A DNA stretch of 64,000 bases from JAFASC01 sp036265935 (GTDB lineage Bacteria > Pseudomonadota > Alphaproteobacteria > Rhizobiales > Beijerinckiaceae), in contig DATAOB010000044.1 of the NCBI GenBank assembly GCA_036265935.1, forward strand, positions 8,753-72,752, given 5' to 3'. The position numbers and the translations under genes were made by a program. Numbering within the stretch: position 1 is the stretch's first letter; each line of letters starts with the position of its first letter. Shown here piece after piece: positions 28,144 through 37,341 of the stretch. Below the pieces are notes generated by a model that saw only the letters and a program-made list of their open reading frames with translations, had not been told where the DNA came from and did not search any database.

Positions 28144-30807
28144 TCAGGCGAGCGAACGGTCCACGATATCGCGAACATCTGGCGAGAGACTCGCGACCCC
28201 CTGGATGCGCCGCAGCATTGCCTCGGCAAGCCGGCACCGTCGCGGTTCCATCATGCGCCAGGTTCGGAAAGCCGAGAGCAGCCGCGCCGCCACATGCGGA
28301 TTTTTCGGGTCGAGAAGAAGCACACATTCCCCGATGAAGTCGTACCCTGACCCGTCAGGTGCATTGAACTGCCGCTGGTTTGCGGCAAAACCTCCAATGA
28401 GGGCGCGCACGCGATTTGGGTTGGCCATCGAAAATTGCTCGGTTCGCATCAGTCCGCGAACCCGGTCGAGCGTCCCCGGATGCGGCATCGTCGCCTGCAG
28501 GCTGAGCCATTTGTCGATGATGAGAGCGTCACCGGCGTATCGCTTGTAGAATTCCTCCAGCGCATCTTCGCGCGCCGCGCTCTCGGTGAGGCACAGCACG
28601 GTCAGCGCTGCGATACGTTCGGTCATATTGCTCGCGGTATCGAACTGCGCCCTGGCAAGCGGCGTTCCCGCGGCCTCGTCGGCCGAGGTCAGAAGGTCGA
28701 GGGCGGTGTTGCGCAGTGCGCGCCGGCCGGCGCTTGCCGCATCGGGCGAGTAGGGCGCGTCGGACGCGAGATCACGATACAGTCTCAAGAGTTGCGTTGA
28801 GAGCGCGCGTCCGACATCTGCGCGCAACCGTTGCCGGCCATCATAGATCGCATCCGGATCGACGTTGTCGCCGATCTCGCGCGCGATGTCCGTCTCACTC
28901 GGCAGGGTGAGAAGTTGGGCCGTAAACGCGGGGTCGCCACCGGCGCTGACCGCCTTCCGGAGCGCCTCCGTGAACGATGCGATACCCGAGTGATTGCGGC
29001 CGCTTGCCGGAGCGCGCGCGGCGGCAACAAGAAGCCGCGTCGCGTAGGTCTGCGCCGCTTGCCAGCGCACACACGGATCAGGGTCGAACGCGCATTGCAG
29101 CGACAAGTCCTCGTCGCTTGCGGACTGCACAAGCTGCACAGGCGCGGAAAAACCGCGCAGCGCCGAGATCACCACGCGCTCGCCGAGATCGCGGAACACG
29201 ATATGACGGCGTGCGCTAGTCAATTCGATTAAGCCGCGCTTGAGTTCCGCGGCGCTTGCGCCATCGAAAGCATCGATCTCGGCTTTCAGAGGCAGCTCGG
29301 TTCCGCTCTCTCCGATCAGCCCAATGGCAAGCGGAATGACCAGCGGCTTCTTGTCGGGCTGACCGGGCGTCGGCGGCGTTTCCTGCGAAAGCTCGAGGCT
29401 CAGCGTTTTTGCGTCTTGGTCGTAACTCGCAGCGATCGTGACGCTCGGCGTGCCCGCCTGTTCGTGCCAGAGGGCGAAATGCTGGAGATCGCGCCCGGAG
29501 CTTGCCTCGAAGCAGGCGAGAAAATCTTCGACCGTTGCCGCGGTCCCGTCGCAGCGCTCGAAATATAGCTGGATCCCGCGGGAGAAGGCATCATCGCCGA
29601 TCAGCACTTTCAGCATACGGACGAGTTCCGCACCTTTTTCGTAAACCGTCGCGGTATAGAAATTATTGATCTCGCGGTATGTGTCTGGTCTGACGCTATG
29701 GGCAAGCGGACCGGCGTCTTCGCTGAATTGCTGAGCGCGCAAGGTTCTGACGTCTGCGATCCGCTGTACGGCGCGCGAACGCTGATCGGACGTGAACTCC
29801 TGATCGCGGAAAACCGTCAGACCTTCTTTGAGACACAGCTGAAACCAATCCCGGCAGGTGATACGATTCCCTGTCCAATTATGCAGATATTCATGCGCAA
29901 TGACGCGTTCGATGCCGGCGTAATCCGCATCGGTTGCCGTCTCGGGCAAAGCAAGCACATATCTATCATTGAAGATGTTCAGGCCTTTGTTCTCCATCGC
30001 GCCCATATTGAAGTCGGATACGGCGACGATATTGAAGACGTCGAGATCATATTCGCGCTTGTACGCTGTCTCGTCCCATCGCATGGCACGCTTCAGTGCA
30101 TCCATGGCGTAGGCCGCGCGCCGCTCATTGCCATGCTCGACATAGATCGCGAGGTCGACCTTGCGGCCCGACATCGTGGTGAACGTGTCGCGGAGGGACC
30201 CGAGATCGCCGCCGACCAGGGCGAACAAATAGCAGGGTTTTGGGAACGGATCGTGCCAAACGGCATAATGACGATTGCTCTGCGGAACATCACCACGCTC
30301 GACCAGATTGCCGTTACTGAGCAAGATCGGCGCTTCCGCGCGATCAGCCTCGATGCGCGTCGTATAGATGCTGAGCACATCGGGTCTGTCGAGAAAGTAG
30401 GTGATGCGGCGGAAGCCCTCCGCTTCGCACTGCGTGCAATAGGCCGAGCCCGAACGGTACAGCCCCATCAGCTTTGTATTCGCGGACGGATCAAGCTCCG
30501 TTTCGATTTCCAACCCGAAATTTCGCCGCGGCGGTGCGGCAAGCGTGAATCCGTTCGCAGTGACGGAATAGTCTGACTCCTGCAGCGGCTCTCCGTCGAG
30601 CTTGACGCCAAGCAGAACGAGCTCGTCGCCATCGAGCACCAATGGCACGTCGGCCCGACCGGCCGGATTCGGGCGAAGCGACAGCCTGGAAATCGCTCGC
30701 GTCTTTTTCAGGTCGAGCTTGATGTCAAGGCTCACCCGATCGATAAGAAAATCAGGCGGCCTGTAATCGACGAGTCGAATGATCTGCGGATCTTCGGTTC
30801 GCATCAT
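28144..30807 (-). CDS. pepN: Aminopeptidase N (M1 family)
   Basis: An 887-residue zinc aminopeptidase of E. coli PepN size. The exopeptidase motif GAMENKGLNIFN and zinc motif HEYLHNWTGN with the downstream Glu (LKEGLTVFRDQEF) are intact. The N-terminal beta domain, catalytic domain and DUF3458-type C-terminal domains are all present. It removes N-terminal residues from peptides in the cytoplasm; no signal peptide is present. Two adjacent ATGs (30807, 30804) can serve as start. It lies upstream of the PleC-like gene on the same strand with 103 bases between. Confidence 0.96.
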   Translation of the reverse strand: MMRTEDPQIIRLVDYRPPDFLIDRVSLDIKLDLKKTRAISRLSLRPNPAGRADVPLVLDGDELVLLGVKLDGEPLQESDYSVTANGFTLAAPPRRNFGLEIETELDPSANTKLMGLYRSGSAYCTQCEAEGFRRITYFLDRPDVLSIYTTRIEADRAEAPILLSNGNLVERGDVPQSNRHYAVWHDPFPKPCYLFALVGGDLGSLRDTFTTMSGRKVDLAIYVEHGNERRAAYAMDALKRAMRWDETAYKREYDLDVFNIVAVSDFNMGAMENKGLNIFNDRYVLALPETATDADYAGIERVIAHEYLHNWTGNRITCRDWFQLCLKEGLTVFRDQEFTSDQRSRAVQRIADVRTLRAQQFSEDAGPLAHSVRPDTYREINNFYTATVYEKGAELVRMLKVLIGDDAFSRGIQLYFERCDGTAATVEDFLACFEASSGRDLQHFALWHEQAGTPSVTIAASYDQDAKTLSLELSQETPPTPGQPDKKPLVIPLAIGLIGESGTELPLKAEIDAFDGASAAELKRGLIELTSARRHIVFRDLGERVVISALRGFSAPVQLVQSASDEDLSLQCAFDPDPCVRWQAAQTYATRLLVAAARAPASGRNHSGIASFTEALRKAVSAGGDPAFTAQLLTLPSETDIAREIGDNVDPDAIYDGRQRLRADVGRALSTQLLRLYRDLASDAPYSPDAASAGRRALRNTALDLLTSADEAAGTPLARAQFDTASNMTERIAALTVLCLTESAAREDALEEFYKRYAGDALIIDKWLSLQATMPHPGTLDRVRGLMRTEQFSMANPNRVRALIGGFAANQRQFNAPDGSGYDFIGECVLLLDPKNPHVAARLLSAFRTWRMMEPRRCRLAEAMLRRIQGVASLSPDVRDIVDRSLA

Positions 30808-30926
30808 GCCTCGGGATGGCTTGCTGAGCTTTGCCGATCATAGGCACTGAAGGCCGGCCGGCCAACTGCGCTATATGGTCCTCAGATCGGCGGCAGCGCG
30901 CGGCGAATGGCTTGAGGAAGAGCGCT

Positions 30927-31451
30927 ATGGGAGAGACAGGACCAGTCGGTGGGTCAACCGAGCTGCGCCGCTTTGCCGATGACGGCCGCATTCCGAACAA
31001 CCCCAGTCTTCCGCTCGTCATTTATCGGCTGGCTTTGCCCAAGTCGCAGCATCTCGCGAAGGATTTTGAAGCAAAATTCGCGGCGAATGGCTGGCGCAAC
31101 AGCTGGCGAAATGGCGTCTTCGATTATCATCATTATCACAGCAATACGCACGAGGTGCTCGGCGTTGCGACCGGCGAGGCGCGCGTCTGTTTCGGCGGCG
31201 AGCAGGGCGAGGTGCTTGCGCTCGCCGCCGGCGACGTCGCGATCCTGCCGGCCGGCACGGGCCACAAATGCGAGTGGGCGAGCGACGATTTCCTTGTCGT
31301 CGGCGCCTATCCCGAAGGGCGCGACTACGACATCTGCCGTGGCGACCCGGCCGAGCATGATCGTGCCGTCGCGCGCATTGCCGGGGTGCCGCTGCCGAAA
31401 AAGGATCCGGTCTTTGGCCGGGACGGCGTCGTGGTCTGGCAGGCGCGCTGA
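30927..31451 (+). CDS. Cupin domain protein (YjlB-like)
   Basis: A 174-residue single-domain cupin. The first cupin motif is near YHHYHSNTHEVLGV...GEARVCFGG with candidate metal-binding His and Glu residues, and the second is AAGDVAILPAGTGHKCEW. The C-terminal GAYPEGRDYDICRG segment is typical of the YjlB subgroup. No catalytic activity can be assigned. The start is ATG 30927 with GAGGAAG six bases upstream. It is divergent from pepN with about 120 bases between. Confidence 0.85.
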   Translation: MGETGPVGGSTELRRFADDGRIPNNPSLPLVIYRLALPKSQHLAKDFEAKFAANGWRNSWRNGVFDYHHYHSNTHEVLGVATGEARVCFGGEQGEVLALAAGDVAILPAGTGHKCEWASDDFLVVGAYPEGRDYDICRGDPAEHDRAVARIAGVPLPKKDPVFGRDGVVVWQAR

Positions 31452-31504
31452 ACGGCGTGCGATTCCGCACGGAAATTGCGGAGCTTCACACTTAGGAAGG
31501 CGGC

Positions 31505-31786
31505 ATGTCCTTCCTTCACTTCGCATATGCCGCCCTTCTCGCGGCACTTATCGCCCTCCGCCTCGCGGGTGCCGGTGCGCCGGTGAGCGCGGCCGACCGG
31601 GGGCGGAGCATCGATGCGCCAGCCGAGGGAAGCGCGGTGCAGCGCATATTAAGTGCAGAAGACGCCGCCCCGCTGATGAGCGGCCGCAGCGTAGCGGTGT
31701 CCGTGCCGACAGCCAGCGACACAGCTGACCTTGGCGAGCGGCGATTACACGAGAGCATCGGCGCGGCGGGATTCGCCCGCCGCTAA
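31505..31786 (+). CDS. Small exported hypothetical protein
   Basis: A 93-residue protein with an N-terminal hydrophobic signal (MSFLHFAYAALLAALIALRLAG) and a probable cleavage after VSAA. The remainder is low in distinctive features (AVQRILSAEDAAPLMSGRSVAVSVPTA, shortened). I do not recognise a family. It starts 53 bases after the cupin gene in the same direction and may be cotranscribed. Confidence 0.5.
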   Translation: MSFLHFAYAALLAALIALRLAGAGAPVSAADRGRSIDAPAEGSAVQRILSAEDAAPLMSGRSVAVSVPTASDTADLGERRLHESIGAAGFARR

Positions 31787-32020
31787 TTCGCGCCGTCGAT
31801 CGCTGTCTAATCTTGAACGCGCGTTTCCCACCGAAGGGTGAATGCGGATTTTGCGACGAGCTTCGCGCGATAACCGCACCGAGCGTATATAAAAACATTC
31901 CTGAACATCGCTTCATAAAACGTAAGATCGCGTGTGCTTCGCCCCACCGAAGCGAACACGGGGAAACTCTAAGGTCTGCTCATCCGCCGATTTGGCGGTA
32001 CTCAGGCCCGGAGAATCGTC
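31787..32020. other. Intergenic region upstream of the DUF6600 gene
   Basis: This 234-base stretch has no convincing gene. An AT-rich patch near 31886-31920 (GTATATAAAAACATTCC) is unusual in this GC-rich window and is a candidate promoter for the following surface-type protein. Otherwise nothing is recognised. Confidence 0.3.
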
Positions 32021-33383
32021 ATGTTCACCCGCAGTCAAAAAGGGCAAAGCGATCCGCTCGCAGCAGCGCAATCGCCTCTTGTCCAGCGCAATCGTATTCG
32101 GCCTTGCCGTCTCGTCCTTCGGCGGCATCGCCGTTGCGATGCCCAATCCGGGCGCGCAGCAACAGCAGGCCGTCACGCTCGACCAGCAGAAAGCGATCCT
32201 TTCACAATATGGGCAATTCACAACCCTGCCGCAGTACGGCGAAGTGTGGGTGCCGAGCGGGCTGCCGCAAGGCTGGCATCCTTATCCGCCGTGCAACTGG
32301 GTTTTCGAGAAGACGCTCGGCTGGTACTACGACGACAAGACGGCGTGGGGCGCAATCGTCCATCATTACGGCCGCTGGACCAGTGATCCGCAGCTCGGAT
32401 GGGTCTGGGTGCCGGGTAAGGAATTCAGCCCCGGTTGGGTCGTCTGGCGCGCCAGCCCCGACTGGGACGGCTGGGCTCCGCTGCCGCCCGATGCCGATCT
32501 TCAAACGATCTCGGCGCAGAGTTTCGACACGGACAAGGATTGGATCTTCGTCACCGCGAAGGACTTCGGCAAGTGCGGGACGCAGGTGCAGGCGACCCCG
32601 CAAATCTTCCGCGACACGCAGGTCGTGCGCGAAGTGCGTTATGTCGGCGGCATTTTCGTGCCGATCTTCCCGACTTACATTGTCGCGCCGATCGTCGTCG
32701 ATCTCAACATCGGGTGGTTCCCGTGGGGGCCCGGTTTCATCGGCGGCATCTTCAATGTCTGGAACTTCATCTGGAACAATATCGAGATCAACGTGGTGGT
32801 GAACGTCTGCCACCCAAACAACATCCAGCCGATGCAGAAGCCGATCACGCCAATCAATTCGAATCCGCCACCCGCGCCGGGTGGCGGACCGAAGCTCCCG
32901 CCCATAACCATTCCGCCGAAACTGCCGCCGCGGGTGGACAATAACCCGCCGCTTCTGCCGCCGGTCGTCAGCAATCCGCCGACCCGCGTCTTCAACCCGC
33001 CTCCCGTGGTGATCGACACGCCGCCGCCGCGCGTCGTGAAGATCGATCCGCCGCCGGTAATCAAGCCGCCGGTCATCGACCGATGCTTCGGCTGGCGCTG
33101 CCGTCCTCCGGTTCTCGGCGGCCCGGTAAAGCCGATCGACGGGGGCATCGGAGCGGTCGTACCCGGCCCGAAGCCTGGCCGCACGCCACCCACCTTCGGC
33201 CGCGGCAACGGGCCGGTCTTCACGAATATCGGCCGTCAAGCTGACGTCGGCGGCGGCGCGATCCGTCCAGGTCCGGTGTTCACCGGCCGCAGCGTCGCCA
33301 ATCCTGTCCTGGCGCACAGCGGCCCGGGCTTCGGCGGTGGCGCCCCGATGCATCCCGCCATGGGCTTCGGCCGCTTTCGCTGA
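32021..33383 (+). CDS. Exported DUF6600 protein with proline-rich tail; start affected by an apparent frameshift
   Basis: About 450 residues. The conserved part contains repeats of the DUF6600 type (YGEVWVPSGLPQGWHPY, GRWTSDPQLGWVWVPG, WVVWRASPDWDGWAPLPP), as in large envelope proteins. The C-terminal ~170 residues are Pro/Gly-rich (PPITIPPKLPPR, PPPRVVKIDPPPV). The natural start is the ATG at 32021 (MFTRSQK), preceded by CGGAGA, but the signal peptide (RLLSSAIVFGLAVSSFGGIAVA) lies in the frame one base over. Removing one A from the A5 run at 32037-32041 joins them perfectly. In the sequence as given the long frame would need a GTG (31932) or a TTG start without a good ribosome site. Confidence 0.75.
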
Positions 33384-33402
33384 GCATTCGCTCCTCGGCC
33401 AT

Positions 33403-33430
33403 AAGGGGCGTCCTTGCGGCGCCCCTTTTT
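33403..33430 (+). terminator. Rho-independent terminator after the DUF6600 gene
   Basis: A stem AAGGGGCG / CGCCCCTT with a nine-base loop is followed by TTTTT. Its last bases overlap the stop codon of the convergent CDF transporter gene. Confidence 0.8.
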
Positions 33431-34808
33431 AGTTGCGCAACGGCTCGGCGTGACCGACGACGCGGGCCACGCCCGGAATGTCGCTGCGTAATTTGTGATC
33501 CAGCTCGTCGACGGCTTCATGCACCGCCAGAACCGGCAGCTTCGGATCGACGCGACAATGGTAATTGACGACGAGCCCGACCGGCGTCTCCCGCACGCGG
33601 AGATTATGTACGTTCGAGATCGTGCCGCCCTCTGCGGCGCGGCGCTGCAATGCCGAGAGAATGTGCTCGGCCACCGCGGGACTTATGTCGTGGCCCGGAA
33701 GCTCCTGCATTTGCAACGGCTCGATATGACTCTCGACCTCGATGGACCCGCCAAGCTCCTTCTCGAGCGCGTTTTCAAGATCGGTGGCAATCTCGTGGGC
33801 CTTGCCGTGCGGCATGCGGCCATCGAGCTCGAGGTCGAAGCTGACCGAGCGGCGCCCACCAATCTCTTGCACCGTGACATGGTGGACCGGCAATCGTCGC
33901 CGCGCGGAAACTAGAAGCACGCGCTGCAGAAGGGTCTCGTCGTCGAGCGCAAGCGGTGTTGCGGTGACCGTGAGATTCGAATCGGGGAACGCACGGCCGG
34001 CTGCGTCGCGCACGGCTTCACGGATCGCACTCACGCGCTCGATCGAGGATGTGCGCGCAACGCCGATGTCGACTTCGCCGAGAATTTCCGCTCCGGCGGC
34101 CCGCAACTTGATGTGCTCAATGGATTCCACGCCTGGCACCCGGCCGATGATCCGCTCGAGCCGATCCGCCATTCCTTGCGGCGCCCTGTCGAGAAGCGTG
34201 TCGATCGTTCTTCGTGCGAGCCGGAACCCGGCGATCGCGATGAAACCAGCGACGCCGAACGCCGCGAACGTGTCGCCCTGCGGATATCCGTAGCGCGCTG
34301 CGATCAGTCCGAGGAGCACCAGCGTCGAGGCAATAAAATCGCTGGAGAAATGCAGAGCGTCCGCCGCGAGCGCATCGCTTTTCGTGTCGCGCGAGACTTT
34401 CGACAGGGCGCGCCAGCGCGTGATATCGACGATGATCGACACGACGAGGACGGCGAAAACCGGCCAGCTCGCATCGATATGCGGTTCCGGTCCCGAAAGC
34501 CGGCGCACGGCTTCGATGACAACGAACGCGGCGAGCGCGAAAAGGAATCCGGTTTCGGCGAGGGCGGCGAGCGCCTCGAATTTGCCGTGGCCGTAATGGT
34601 GCTCTTCGTCGGCGGGCCTGCCCGCCGCCCGCACGGCGAAATAGGTGAGGATCGTCGCTCCCGTGTCGAGCAAGGAATGACCTGCCTCGGACAAGAGCGC
34701 GAGCGAGCCGGAGAACAGGCCGGCAGTGAGTTTGGCGAGCGTCAATGCGGCGCTTGCGCCGATCGAAGCGAGCGCGGCCATCTGTTTCAGCGCTTGTGTA
34801 TCCGACAC
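33429..34808 (-). CDS. Cation diffusion facilitator (CDF) family metal transporter
   Basis: A 459-residue inner-membrane exporter of divalent metals such as Zn, Co, Fe or Mn. About six membrane helices occupy residues 10-210; the transport site positions read HSLLD (helix 2) and HFSSD (helix 5), an HxxxD/HxxxD arrangement. The His-rich loop EEHHYGHGKFE is the usual CDF segment. The C-terminal cytoplasmic part is long, with two tandem CDF-type dimerisation domains (VPGVESIEHIKLRAAG; later LPVHHVTVQEIGG), longer than the ~300-residue family norm. Metal specificity cannot be read from sequence. Confidence 0.9.
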   Translation of the reverse strand: MSDTQALKQMAALASIGASAALTLAKLTAGLFSGSLALLSEAGHSLLDTGATILTYFAVRAAGRPADEEHHYGHGKFEALAALAETGFLFALAAFVVIEAVRRLSGPEPHIDASWPVFAVLVVSIIVDITRWRALSKVSRDTKSDALAADALHFSSDFIASTLVLLGLIAARYGYPQGDTFAAFGVAGFIAIAGFRLARRTIDTLLDRAPQGMADRLERIIGRVPGVESIEHIKLRAAGAEILGEVDIGVARTSSIERVSAIREAVRDAAGRAFPDSNLTVTATPLALDDETLLQRVLLVSARRRLPVHHVTVQEIGGRRSVSFDLELDGRMPHGKAHEIATDLENALEKELGGSIEVESHIEPLQMQELPGHDISPAVAEHILSALQRRAAEGGTISNVHNLRVRETPVGLVVNYHCRVDPKLPVLAVHEAVDELDHKLRSDIPGVARVVGHAEPLRN

Positions 34809-34933
34809 GTCGGCACCCCGTGAGGCGCCGCTCTAGCAAGAAGGGTGCTCTATTCCAAGCAATCCCGCAGTAGCGGATGCGGCGAGGGATGCGCTAGAAG
34901 GTCCCATCAGCCTGAAGGCCGACGGAGGCTTCC

Positions 34934-35374
34934 TTGGAATATCTGCACACGATGATCCGTGTGAGCGATCTCGATCAGTCGCTCGATTTCTTCGTCAACA
35001 AGTTCGGACTGGTCGAGGTCCGTCGCGTCGAAAACGAGAAGGGACGCTACACGCTCGTCTTTCTGGCTGCCCCCGACGATGTCGAGCGTGCCAAGGAGAC
35101 GAAAGCACCGCTCGTTGAGCTCACTTACAACTGGGATCCGGAGGTCTATACAGGCGGCCGCAATTTCGGCCATCTCGCCTATCGCGTCGATGACATCTAC
35201 GCGCTTTGCAAGAAGCTGATGGATGCCGGCGTGACGATCAATCGTCCGCCGCGCGACGGCAACATGGCCTTCATCCGCACACCGGACGGCATTTCGATCG
35301 AGCTCCTGCAAAAAGGCAATCCGAAGCCGCCGCAGGAGCCCTGGGCCTCAATGCCGAATACCGGGACTTGGTAG
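34934..35374 (+). CDS. gloA: Lactoylglutathione lyase (glyoxalase I)
   Basis: A 146-residue VOC-fold enzyme that converts the methylglyoxal-glutathione hemithioacetal to S-lactoylglutathione. The four metal ligands are recognisable: His in LHTMIRV, Glu in LVELTYNW, His in NFGHLAYRV and Glu in ISIELLQ. The start is a TTG at 34934 preceded by a strong GGAGG; no ATG gives the family N-terminus. The next gene (amidase) starts four bases after the stop. Confidence 0.94.
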   Translation: MEYLHTMIRVSDLDQSLDFFVNKFGLVEVRRVENEKGRYTLVFLAAPDDVERAKETKAPLVELTYNWDPEVYTGGRNFGHLAYRVDDIYALCKKLMDAGVTINRPPRDGNMAFIRTPDGISIELLQKGNPKPPQEPWASMPNTGTW

Positions 35375-35378
35375 CGGC

Positions 35379-36680
35379 ATGGCTGCTTCCAGTCGCGACC
35401 GCCTGGAGGCGGCGCTTACCCGTATCGACGATCCGAAAGGGGAGGGGAGCCGCGCCTTCCGCAAGCTCTATGTCGATGAAGCGCGCGCCGCCGCCGATGC
35501 CGCCGATCAGCGGGCGAAATATGGGCATCCCTTGGGGCCGCTCGACGGTCGCATCATCTCGCTCAAGGACCTGTTTGATGTCGCCGGCGAGCCGACGACC
35601 GGCGGCGCCAAGGTCTACGAGAAGGCCCCTCCCGCAAAAGCCGATGCACCTGTCGTGCAGAGGCTCCGCGCCGCGGGTGCGGTGATTGTCGGCAAGACCA
35701 ACATGACCGAGTTCGCCTTCTCCGGCATCGGCATGAACCCGCATTACGGCACCCCGGGCAATCCGGCCGACCGCAAACGGGTGCCGGGCGGCTCTTCCTC
35801 CGGCGCCGCCGTCGCGCTCTCAGACGGCATGTGCGAGATTTCGATCGGCTCCGACACCGGCGGTTCGGTACGCGTGCCTGCCGCGTTCTGCGGCGTCACC
35901 GGCTTCAAGCCGACGCAATCTCGGGTGCCGCGCACCGGCGCGATGGCGCTGTCGCTGACCCTCGATTCGGTGGGGCCGCTGACGAAGTCGGTCGCCGATG
36001 CGGCGATGACGGATGCGATCCTCGCCGGGGAGACGCCGGCGCCGCTGCCGCGCCGTGAAGCCGGCGGTCTTCGGCTCGCGCTGGCGCGCGGCCGGCTTCT
36101 GACCGGACTCGACCAGGCCGTCGAGGCGGCCTTCGATCGGGCAGTCTCGCTCTTGAGAACGGCTGGCGCTTATCTCGCCGAGACCGATATCGAGCCGCTG
36201 CTCGATCAGCTCGATCAGATCCACGCCATCGGCTCGATTTCGGCTGTCGAGGCCGCTTATGTGCATCGCCATGCACTGGCAAACCGCCCAGGGGAAATCG
36301 ACCAGCGCGTGGTCCGCCGCATCCAATCCGGCTGCAAGGTCTCAGGGGCCGATTACGTGCGGATGATCGAGATTCGCCGTGCCGCGGTCGAGAAAGCAGC
36401 TGAACAATTCGCGCCTTACCATGCCGTCATCCTGCCGACGACGGCGGTCGTTGCTCCCGTGATAGACGAATTGGGAAAAGACGACGAATTGTTCGCGCGC
36501 GTGAATCTGCAGGTTCTGCGCAACACGACGGTGTTCAATTTGCTCGATTGCTGCGGTCTTTCGCTGCCGATTCCCGATGCCGGCGCCATGCCGGTAGGTT
36601 TCATGATGATGGGCGCGCGCGGAACGGACGCGAATGTTCTTGCGGCCGGGGCCGCCGTCGAAAGGCTGTTTGCGGCTTGA
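35379..36680 (+). CDS. Amidase signature family hydrolase
   Basis: A 433-residue amidase. The Ser-cisSer-Lys triad is visible: Lys in IISLKDLFDV, the cis-Ser in the GGSSSGAAVAL glycine-serine stretch and the nucleophile Ser in GSDTGGSVRVPA. It hydrolyses an amide bond; the substrate is not clear. GatA function is unlikely as gatB and gatC are absent and the protein is short. It probably forms an operon with gloA (four-base gap). A hairpin follows the gene. Confidence 0.9.
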   Translation: MAASSRDRLEAALTRIDDPKGEGSRAFRKLYVDEARAAADAADQRAKYGHPLGPLDGRIISLKDLFDVAGEPTTGGAKVYEKAPPAKADAPVVQRLRAAGAVIVGKTNMTEFAFSGIGMNPHYGTPGNPADRKRVPGGSSSGAAVALSDGMCEISIGSDTGGSVRVPAAFCGVTGFKPTQSRVPRTGAMALSLTLDSVGPLTKSVADAAMTDAILAGETPAPLPRREAGGLRLALARGRLLTGLDQAVEAAFDRAVSLLRTAGAYLAETDIEPLLDQLDQIHAIGSISAVEAAYVHRHALANRPGEIDQRVVRRIQSGCKVSGADYVRMIEIRRAAVEKAAEQFAPYHAVILPTTAVVAPVIDELGKDDELFARVNLQVLRNTTVFNLLDCCGLSLPIPDAGAMPVGFMMMGARGTDANVLAAGAAVERLFAA

Positions 36681-36687
36681 GCAAAGA

Positions 36688-36713
36688 AAGAGCGCGCTGG
36701 GTGGCGCGCTCTT
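36688..36713. terminator. Hairpin between convergent amidase and Tat-exported repeat protein genes
   Basis: A perfect ten-base stem AAGAGCGCGC / GCGCGCTCTT with a six-base loop. Read on the minus strand it is followed by TCTTTG, so it best serves the minus-strand gene that ends at 36746; the plus-strand side has no T tract. Confidence 0.6.
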
Positions 36714-36745
36714 CAGGTCACTCACTGCTCAGCTATGCCGGCGAC

Positions 36746-37096
36746 TTACCACCAGTAGCGGCGACGCCAGCCCCAGCCCCAGTAACGGCGGCGCCAATAC
36801 CGGCGGCGCCAATACCGGCGACGCCAACGCCACGGCCGATAACCCCAGCGACGATAACCCCAGCGACGATACCCCCAGCGGCGATAACCCCAGCGACGGC
36901 GCCAGTAGACGTTCTCGACTTTCGCCTCGGCAATGTCTTCCGGCGTTGCAATTGCGGCGGCGGGCACCTCGCCGGGCTTCGGCCCGGTTTTCGGCACCGG
37001 CGCTATGCGCGGCATTGCTTCGGCGGGCAGGGTCGCCAAAGCAGCGGCCGCTCCGGCGACGCCGAGTGCCACTTTCAAGAAACCACGTCTATCCAT
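36746..37096 (-). CDS. Tat-exported protein with Arg/Trp/Tyr tandem repeats
   Basis: A 116-residue protein. The signal peptide MDRRGFLKVALGVAGAAAAL has a textbook twin-arginine motif (RRGFLK) and ends near PAEA. After a short linker with PEDIAEAKVEN, the last ~50 residues are almost only Arg, Trp, Tyr and Gly: four consecutive RRWGY-type units, then three RRRYW-type units and a WGWRRRYWW end. The DNA shows the same tandem repeats at about 36750-36895. The mature protein would be strongly basic and aromatic, suited to sticking to envelope polymers or nucleic acid. The function is unknown. An upstream in-frame extension to 37207 lacks family character. Confidence 0.7.
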   Translation of the reverse strand: MDRRGFLKVALGVAGAAAALATLPAEAMPRIAPVPKTGPKPGEVPAAAIATPEDIAEAKVENVYWRRRWGYRRWGYRRWGYRRWGYRPWRWRRRYWRRRYWRRRYWGWGWRRRYWW

Positions 37097-37341
37097 TGGA
37101 TTCCTCCGATCCTCGCACTGCGGCCCCCTCGTCTCCCGTCCCGAGAGAAGGATTAATCTTGGGCGGAAGGAAAGGCTTGGCAAGGACTCCGAAAGTCGAC
37201 GATTCAAATTGGTGAATCGCGGCTCTATTCCGGATGCGTGAGCAACTATTCCCTAGTCATTTCGTTCGGTTGACAAGCCCCAGCGGCGTGTTGTGTGTTG
37301 CCTGCAATGCTCGGAGTACTTGAGCGAATCGGGAGGTTTCA
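37097..37341. other. Divergent intergenic region between the Tat-protein gene and the TRAP operon
   Basis: A 245-base gap that must hold promoters for both directions. No gene is supported. A GGGAGG ribosome-binding site lies just before the dctP ATG. No specific operator was recognised. Confidence 0.3.

Noticed and set aside
32860..33080. CCG-rich repeats as an intergenic or CRISPR-like array
   Set aside because: These lie inside the coding frame of the DUF6600 protein and encode its proline-rich tail; spacing is irregular.
32202..33353. Long open frame (383 residues) antisense to the DUF6600 gene
   Set aside because: Low-complexity Arg/Asp sequence mirroring the proline-rich coding strand; no family features.
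36750..36900. Short tandem repeats as a CRISPR or satellite
   Set aside because: The repeats are in frame and encode RRWGY/RRRYW units behind a Tat signal; no unique spacers.
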